Positions 17,605 to 26,700 of a stretch of DNA of 64,000 bases are shown here, piece after piece. The stretch is taken from NCBI RefSeq assembly GCF_905220415.1, contig NC_059551.1, positions 3,172,001 through 3,236,000 of the forward strand. Reading direction: 5' to 3'. The notes beneath the pieces were generated by a model that saw nothing but the letters and a program-made list of their open reading frames with translations, was not told where the DNA came from and searched no databases. This stretch comes from Colias croceus. Taxonomy: Eukaryota; Arthropoda; Insecta; Lepidoptera; Pieridae. A program made the translations under genes and the position numbers. The stretch's first letter is position 1. Each line of letters begins with the position of its first letter.

Positions 17605-18093
17605 CTAAAAGATATCAGAACCAGTTCTCTTTGCTTGGGCTACGGCTTCTTCAGGTGTTAATTTCTCCTCAGCAGATGGTTCAAGAGGCAGACCATTTTC
17701 ATCCAACTTGCCTTCTTTATAGTCTATAACTATCTTCTTGGTATAAATGGCATCAAAGAGCTGTTGTGATGTAAACTCACTCTGTACTACGTCCTCTGTC
17801 TTATACGATACATAGGGCTTCAAAGTGCAGTCTTTTAGGTCAGGAACAATCAATTCTGGTATCATTTCTGGTACGCTCACAAATTTTCCATTTAATTCGT
17901 AACCAGTGTCGCGTACTCCGCGCTTATCGATTGGAAGCTGTCGGTTGGAACCCATTTGTTGCATTTTGTGGATCTTCGAACCTCTTTTGTTTGGTATAAC
18001 AAATTTTCTGAAATTTCTTTTACCTTCTCTCGGTGCTGTGAGGGATATGCCCCTTTTTGATATGAAATTAATCAGTGGAATAATTTTAGACAT
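17605..18093 (-). CDS. mRpL41: Mitochondrial large-subunit ribosomal protein mL41
   Basis: Single-exon frame of 162 codons. Residues 1-20 are basic/hydroxylated (KIIPLINFISKRGISLTAPR) and fit a mitochondrial targeting leader. The conserved core has GKRNFRKFVIPNKRGSK, RGVRDTGY, GKFVSVPEMIPELIVPDL and LKPYVSY, all typical of the L41 family, which belongs to the large subunit of the mitochondrial ribosome. The C-terminus is acidic and Lys-rich. Length fits insect orthologues (about 160-170). No internal stop or unusual feature. Confidence 0.9.
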   Translation of the reverse strand: MSKIIPLINFISKRGISLTAPREGKRNFRKFVIPNKRGSKIHKMQQMGSNRQLPIDKRGVRDTGYELNGKFVSVPEMIPELIVPDLKDCTLKPYVSYKTEDVVQSEFTSQQLFDAIYTKKIVIDYKEGKLDENGLPLEPSAEEKLTPEEAVAQAKRTGSDIF

Positions 18094-18387
18094 TTTTTTC
18101 GATAGTTCTTATTCTACTTTACCAAATGTTAATCGTCGTTCTTATTGATATTTTCATCACCGAATTAAAAACCTTTCCAATTTTAGGTTATGTTTGAGAT
18201 ATTATGGTGTCAATGTCAAATTTAACCGCTGTCAAAATGACGTCTACAGAGTACAGATAGTTATAAAATCTGCATAAATCGGTACTCAATCGATATTTTA
18301 TGCTGCTGCACACAGCTGCTGCATATATTTTGAAGTTCTATATGACTTTTTCTGCATCTCATAGAATGCCGTTTTTGCATCTCATAG

Positions 18388-19042
18388 AATCTTAGATCAT
18401 TAAGTAATGGATAACACTCGCAGGCGTTTCCCCTTTTGCCGAGGTATAAGATTATTCGAATCGAAAAATCTTATGCTTTCATAAAAACTACTTGCGCAAT
18501 CGATTACAACCACTCTGCGTATTCGTAAAACATCGAAAGGACGTCTGCGAGTGCTCCGCTAAAAATGCCGTTTTGCACTGTCAAGTCTTGCAGAAGCAAT
18601 TTATTTTTTGAACGTACATTTCTAATTAAATGCAATTTCTAATAATCGTCGATGGATCGTTTAGCGATATGATCAAGACAAATAATCGAGTCATGTTTAC
18701 TCGATCATTGATGCGGCCCCACGAGACTATCCTGGAAAGAAAATATACAAATTTAATCTTAAAAGATAAAGTTGAATTTAGAACGCGATATTGAACCGCC
18801 TCCCCACGAGACAACTTGGAATGAAATACAAATTTAATCTTTATGAAATTAAGGATAGAGTTGAACTTAAAAACTCGTCGCTTAAAAGGTCGTAAATTTT
18901 TACGACTTTCGTGACACAAATTATTTTTATGAATGTGTGATTGTATTTCAATAGTGTGAGTTACCCTCCCCGCACCAAAATCAGCAGAAAGTTTAGTTAG
19001 AACATTTGCCAGCGTACTCCATCCATTACTTAATGATCTAAG
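18388..19042. mobile_element. Non-autonomous DNA element with inverted ends
   Basis: The sequence CTTAGATCATTAAGTAATGG near 18389-18410 recurs inverted at about 19022-19043 (CCATTACTTAATGATCTAAG), bounding some 650 bp with no coding frame of note. Inside is an imperfect direct repeat (18717-18760 and 18807-18845) with the core CCCCACGAGAC and ATACAAATTTAATCT. No clear target duplication was found outside the ends, so the exact limits are uncertain. It lies between mL41 and the 3' end of NAD kinase. Confidence 0.55.
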
Positions 19043-19049
19043 CATAGAA

Positions 19050-20734
19050 TAATTGAAATTGTCAATAACTTTAAGTTTTTGGGAAATGGACTAGAATTTT
19101 TTCTAAACACTAGCTAGAGCTTAGTGAAATGAGGAGGAGATTATTACGCATACGAATGCGAATATGTATAGTTTATGACCTTTTTTGTTTGACGAGTTCA
19201 ATTTGGGAAGCGGGGGGTGTCATGCCTTGAAACCAAACAAAAACAGCAGTGCTCTTACACTACACATCTTTTAACAGTTAACCAAATGTCATCCCATTCG
19301 ATTCAGTGGTAGTGGTTTAGGCGGGAAGAGATATACAGACCGGTTACTTTTGCATTTGTAATATTGGTAAGGATTTGAATGAAATTGGGGAGAGGGACAA
19401 GGAGGAATTGAAATAAAATCACTGTGTATAAACAAATTTGTATAATCCAAAAACAAATTTATTTTTCTTCAAGTAATGATTGAATAAGAAAATGTTATTT
19501 ATTTTATTATTGTTATCTACCACAAACCAGAATCATTTAATAGAAATGCGGAAGTTTCTGTAGAACAAAATATTTAAACTAATCTTTCATAGACATACCT
19601 ACCTAGTTTTTGTAACATTATTTGATGAATAGAACTAGTTGCGGGTTGCAGCCGAGAACGAGAAATAAACATTAATAAAAATAAAACTATAAAATCAAAA
19701 ATCATCAATTTAATTACAAGTCTGTGGTAGATAAGAACAATTATTTTGTACAATTTTCATGAAAACATCATTATTTAAATAAATAATATATTCTATTAAT
19801 GTATCCTCCATACTAATATTTATCTGTCCCATTTGTGCTACATATCTCAACATTTGTCCTTGGCACATAGTTTTACATACATAATCAAAGCACCGCTACC
19901 ACCATATAGTGTCATGTTACATTATAGCCATTTAAACTTGAGCCTGTACATAATATATTATGTATTTATCATTTATACGAAAAGGCAAAACAAAATCGTA
20001 AATCGTTCCATTTTTATTATTATATAATAAATTTATTTTTCAAAACACAAAAACGAAAAATATAACTTCTCATAGACAATTGTACGTGATCAATAAGATT
20101 GTAAGTATTATGAGTTTGAGATTGTAAGTATTTGAAGTCATAGAAAAGCATTTTTCATTCAAGTTCCAATCAATAAAATAATTGCCTAGGGGAATGTCAT
20201 GTAATATAAAGTTGAACACAAGATGTTGTATTCATTATATTTTATCCATCACAATGATACTATTGCACAATAATAGCGCTTAAAACACTAACACGGGTTT
20301 CATTATTTCAATAATTAAAATCCGATAAAAGATCATGTAAAATTTATCGTACATTTTACAATATAATAAAGATAAAAAGTCATTTAATACCTTCAGCAAC
20401 CTTACAAACGATTTATTTAAAACCGGTAATCTAAAAATCGATGAAAAATATCGATAATAGCTAAAAAACAGTTGACAGTCTTCACATTGAATTTCATAGC
20501 GTGTAAACCTGCAACTCCACAAACATACCACAATTTGAACGAACATTGTAATTTACGTAAAATTTGATTTAAATAATATGCGTCAAATCAATCACAACAA
20601 TATAATAATAAGTGCATCCGTAATCTTACAATTACATTTAAATTTAAAATCACACGTTTAAAACGAAAGCGCGCGAAAACAAAACCATAGACTATCACAA
20701 GTTCGATAGAGCGTCAAACATAAAGGCACACTGG
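19050..20734. other. Region downstream of the NAD kinase stop codon
   Basis: About 1.7 kb of AT-rich sequence holding the NAD kinase 3' UTR on the minus strand. The short open frames are unsupported. Confidence 0.4.
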
Positions 20735-23700
20735 TCACGTGTCGGCGGGCCGCTCGTCGTGGTTGTCGATCTCGTCGAGCGTGTCGCTGGAGGACTGCGT
20801 GACGTCACTGAGCTCGTCCATCTGCTTCTGCTTCTTGCGCACGTTCCAGTGCAGGCACTCGGCGAGCGAGTCGAACCAGTCCGAGATCTGGTCCAGCGCG
20901 CATATCGACGGCACCGGGTACACTGACGTGGTCACGTATAGACTGTGAAATGGAACGTTAGTTTTTTATAATGCTTTTTTTAAATATTTATTATTGAAGT
21001 GAAATTTCTTTAGGCGCGTTGAGAGTAAAATTTCAAGGTCGCGTCTTGGCAATACCGTCACGTCATAGAGTAAGGCGACGATTTTGGTATCTTTGAATCT
21101 TCCCAAAGAAGTTTCACTTCTGAAACGTGTGCTCAGTCTTTTTATTGATAGGTAGGTAAACATTTGGCCGCTGTTTCACCTGATCGTAAGTGACAACGAG
21201 TCTTAAGTTGCAGAATGTTTACCTAGAAAGTGCCTTTTATGTTTTTGAAACAATGATGTAATAAAGACTCTAACTTGTCTTTGCATTTTTAAAATTAATT
21301 ATTGTATTACCTATCACCATGTTGGAGCGCTTGTCTATTCCTGCCATCGAAGGACACCCACATTGCATTCCGAGCATCAGGACACAGCGAAATCTAGAAA
21401 TAACCATATTTATTTTTTTAAATATATGAAAAACAATCACACAAACAGAAATAAAACTAAATTTGCAGCATAAACGGCTGTATCTTTTGATAGCGTTCGC
21501 TTATAGTTTTAAACAACTTCAAGGGCCAGCAGACTTAAGAAAAGAGAAGGGTCTTGATGCTATACGGGTTCCGTTATCCTTTTGTGGTTCGGAAACCTTA
21601 AAGTTAATCTATACTAATATTATAAAGCTGAAGAGTTTGTTTGAACGCCCTAATCTCAATAACTACTGGTCCGATTTGAAAAATTCTTTCGATGTCAGAT
21701 AGCTCATTTTTCGAGGAAGGCTATATATCATTACGCTAAGACAGGAGGACCATGCGAGTGAAACCGGGACGCGCAGCTAGTAAAACACGCACCTTGAGCT
21801 CAACGCCCGCGGGCACGACGATCGGTCGGAAGGAGAGCGAGTGCGGGCAGATGGGCGTCACCATGATGGCGGGCACGGACGGGTGGATCATGCTCGCGCC
21901 CGCCGCCACCGCGTACGCAGTGCTGCCCGTCGGCGTTGATACTATGAGCCCTGCCCAATTATTTAGAATAGAATAAAAAAAAAATGAAATAAATTTATTT
22001 GTCCAATTTATGTTTTACAATTAATGTACGACAGTGGGTCCCAAACTAAGCGAAATACTTGTGTCTTGGGACCCTGAGTTGCGCTTCTTGGTTATATACA
22101 TAATATGTTATGGACAGTAGAAAGTTAACAAGTAGGTAAATAATCTAATGTAATGGAAGTTAATACAATTTATAAAAGAAAAACACAAAGTACATTATTT
22201 TGCGGTTTGCATCACGCGTGTTCGTGATAGAGTGTGTGTGTTTACGTCTGTGTATGTGTGTGTTTACGCGTGTGTGTGTATAGTATTCATTTATTCGTGG
22301 CAAACAAGAAATACATACAAACTGTTATTTAACTGTTATTGATGTGCTTAAAATATTATAAATACGAATGTTTGTATATTTGTTACTCCTTCACGCAGAA
22401 ACTGCTGAACCGATTTTTATGAAATTTGGCACACATATATATAGGGTAACTTGGATTAACATATAGCATAGTTCTTAATAATGTATGTGTTACAATTTTT
22501 TTTATCAGAATCGTGAAAACTATTATCAGTAACAACTTTATATTATACTAGATAATAAAAGCGTTTTTACTATCACTAAAGCGATATTTGCAATTGCATT
22601 ACGAAAAAAATCCCATAACAAAGTATCGTTTGAATTAACTCTCTTAACTGAACCATCGTCTTTCTACCAAGTTTTTTTTAACTTTATATAGCTATTTAAA
22701 TGAAAGATCCAAACAACAACAAAAAAATGTCCCCTTGCACAGAGGTAATATGTTTCCCGTCCAAGAACTATGTTTGACAAGTATGGAGAAGGCCCTTTGT
22801 CCACAACAAATAAGTTTTTTTTAAATTCCCCCTTAACCTCTTGCTGGCTGTTTAAAAACTGTCAAATAAAAAAAAACTCACCGTCCCCTTGCACAGACGT
22901 AATATGTTTCCCGTCCAAGAACAGATCTATGTTCGACAAGTACGGAGAAGGCCCTCTGTCAACCACCACTTCGTTTAGCACCAGGATAGTTGTGGGTTTC
23001 TTCTTGTTCTTGTTGTCTTCCGTGCTCTTCCTTAGCACCACGCACTGGAGACGCGACCGGAGCGTTAGGGCTGCGTGACCTGGAAAAATTATGATGTTAT
23101 ATCCATACTAATATTATAAATGCGAAAGTAACTCTGTCTGTCTGTTACTCAATCACGCCTTAACTACTTAAAAATTACTGTAGAGCGAATGGGTGAGGAG
23201 CGAGGTCTGAAGAGAGCATACTTGGGTCGTCCGTCGGGCCGACGGCCAGTTGGTCGACCCAAGTATCGCTGGCGCGATCAAGTGGAGAGGGACCTGAGTA
23301 AGCTAATGCCAATGACAATTGGCAAGAGACCGCTCAGGACCGGGGAAGGTGGAGAGTTCTCGTCTCGGAGGCCAAGACCCACTTCGGGGTTTCAGCGCCA
23401 CAGGAGTAGTAGTAGTAGTAGTAACTAATGGTATTTGGATGCTTTTAGGTGTCTATAATATGTAGGAATTTTATAAATTAAATGTGCTGACTGTTATGAT
23501 ATTCAAATTTAAATATGATAGGAAAAAAAAAAACAAGATTGGCAAAAAATTGTTTTCCTTCTTTAAAAGCATATAAACATAATATGTATTAGATGTTTGA
23601 ATACTGCAAGCAAGATTCAATAAAATTCATAAAAAACATACCTTCTAGCACATTCATAACTTGCTCCTGGAAATTGTTGAATTCGAATGGGGTGAGGAAC

Positions 23701-26700
23701 CCTAACGAACCCAAGTGGAATGCCATAACAGGAGGGACCGATTGCTGAAAACAAATAAAATATACTTTTTTACTAAATTCCAAAGCAGAACAAAAAATTT
23801 GCATATCAAAATGGACAAATAGTACAAAAATTGTCTGTATATGCATTTATTATTTTCATATATTATGCTTATGAATTAGGTAAAATTGTCGTTTTATTTT
23901 AACTTTCTTTTTATTATTAATCATCTTAAAATATTTATGAAATTAATCTTTTAATTAGATAGCACTTTTCCTGCACAAAATTTTCAAAAAAAAAAAAAAA
24001 AAATTAATTTTTTCGCAAAACCTACCTGGAACAGCGAGCTAGCATGCAGCAGCGTGCCATCACCACCGAGGCATATGATGAAGTCGATCTTATCCGTCAG
24101 GTCGTCCGTGCCCGCTCGGAAGGTCATCAAGCGCTCTTTGACTGCATTGAAGTTCCCGTACTCTGAGAGTATGCGGTCCTCGAGGACGGACGCCTCGACG
24201 AACACTACCATGCTCTTGTCCTGGAATACGATGGGATAGGTAAATTAATTAAGAAGCTATGCAATATAAATTTATAAAGGATAGAAAAAATTCGATCACG
24301 AGGCGGGACTTGAACCCGCATCCTTCGCGCCATTCCGGGGCGGATGCCTAACCAACTCAGCCACTCGTGACCCGCCTGAGCAATCGAATTTATTCTATCC
24401 ATCGATTTTTTCTATCCTTTATAAATTTATATTTATAAAGCATTTGAATGCCATAAAAACCAAAAAATATAAATTCAGCTATGCAATAGCTTAAAAAAAA
24501 ATTACTCACATTTACAAGCCAATGTACGAGCTGTACAAACGGCGTGATGATGGTGGCGTCATGTATCTTCTTGATCACGAGCACCGTGAGCGGCGGCTTG
24601 TACCACGTGAGCCTCTGCGACGCGGGGTCCTGGATCTGCCTGTAAGTGTCCAATGGAACGCGTACATTGATGGGTTGCTATGTGTTGCTGTGGTAGTGAT
24701 GTAGAGATATGGGGTAATGTATTTTGATGCGGTATTGTGAGCATTCAATGGAATTATAATCAGGTGTTGTCATTGAGTTAATATGTATAGTACATAATAT
24801 TAACTCAATGGGTGTTGTAGTCGTTTTTACGAAGTTCTTTGTAGAATATATTTAAGAAATTGGTAAACATATTATTTTTCAAAACTAATGGAACTTTTGC
24901 TAAGGCTTATAACATTAATTAGATTTATCAGTGATAGAGTACTATTATATAATATGTATACTGTGGTAATAGACTAAGTAGTTAAAATAAATCCAGCCGT
25001 ATCGAAGACTTTTGTTGACTGGTCTCTATTTAATAATTGTTATTTTGTTGCAGGTACAAAATGTGCTTAGTCATATTACAAATTAATAATTATGTATGAT
25101 TTGTAAATGTATTCAAGTACTTTACGTATGAACTCTTCAAAACTACAAACAACAGCTATTTATAGAGTTGATGGGAGAGACAAAATACATAGTTGCGGAG
25201 ACAAAAGTTGCTCTTGCGCGCTAACTCTAAGGCCTCATCAATGAAATTTAAGATAATAATTGAACAAAATAACGAGTTGTGAGCATTTTGAAAGTAGTTT
25301 TTCATGTAAATGGATACTTACATAACCATTGCAGAGTTCTTCATTATTCTGCCACATGGTCCAAATTGCTGTATCGGGGACGGCGCATTCAGGGACCTCG
25401 TCCGCCTGTAAAAAACAAAATAACGAACATTAACATAAAAATATACAATATAATACATCTACATAATATGCATCCCAGCTCAGCCACGGTATACTTTTTC
25501 AAATCATTTACAAGTTTTTCAAATTCAAGCAGAGACAAATACACCAACCAAAATAGTCGAACTTTTTAAACATAAATAAAAGATTATTTACTGGCTCTTA
25601 GACTATTGTTATCTGGCTTTACACTTGCGTGCACCTTCATGACACCATCGCTCGTTAGCTGTTCCTAACAAAAAGTCATCCACTATTTCACCCCCTTCCA
25701 GAGACATACAGTATCATAGAGATAGTAACTTTCGTATTTATAACATTAGTAATACTCCTATATGTAGTAAATCAGCATTACGTTAACTATATAGGGCTGC
25801 GAAATGACGATAGGGATTTTGAAAACCTATATATCGCGATCAATACATTATAGAAGATACATTGGTCAGTTGATCGTTATATAATATCTATATACATATA
25901 TAAAACTCAACGGTGGCTGATATAGTGATCTATCAACGCACAGCCCAAACCACTGGACGTATCGGGCTGAAATTTGGCATGCAGGTAGATGTCATAACGT
26001 AGGCGTCCCCTAAGAAAGGATTTTAGAAAATTCATCTCCTAATGGGGTAAAATGGGGGATGAAAACTTATACCATGAAAATTTATCTTTTCCACGCAAGC
26101 GAAGCTTCGGGCAACAGCTAGTTGAAAAATATGATGATACGATTGAGTAATGTCGCTTATTATTTGTTATATAAGAACATTATAAGGAATACAATAATTG
26201 TAATGGTCACGCTTATTTCATTAGCATATCCGGCAAAAGCAAAAAGTAGCCTTGCGAACGTTGGAAGCATCGAGAATTTCCCAGTTACATAATTTTCCTT
26301 TATTCGGCCACTTTTTGTTTCTCACAGTCATCACTAAATAGTAGGTAAAATAGGTATAATTAATCTAGTTATTAAATTACTGTATTCTAATGAATTTACG
26401 TACTGTGTGTGGATTTAATCAAGGAAAATATAAATATATTATTTTCAGATGAGTTCTCTTCAGACTTAACAACTAATTATGGTAGTGCTTTTTAACTCAA
26501 ATGAATATTGTGTTAGCTCTTTAACACATCCTGCAACAAACATTAAACGACAAAAAATCGCCGTTTAAACTTATTAAGAGCTCTTAGTAGGTGAAAACGG
26601 AAAAATGGACTGTTTTCTATGAGTTTTTTCGCACTGAAATTTCTAATATGTATCACAGAACGTATGTGTTATGGGATGACTGTTTCCAAAACACGATTGG

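Noticed and set aside
18626..19045. 139-codon minus-strand frame
   Set aside because: It lies wholly in the inverted-repeat-bounded element at 18.4-19.0 kb and shows no domain.
22770..23078. 102-codon plus-strand frame with repeated [13 protein letters not shown]
   Set aside because: Antisense of the NAD kinase exon and of its partial copy; the peptide repeat only reflects the DNA duplication.
24296..24370. tRNA-Ser(GGA) gene
   Set aside because: Acceptor and T helices are perfect, but U33 is replaced by C, the anticodon stem is short, and the long variable arm of serine tRNAs is absent. The flanking 11-bp duplication marks it as part of an insertion.
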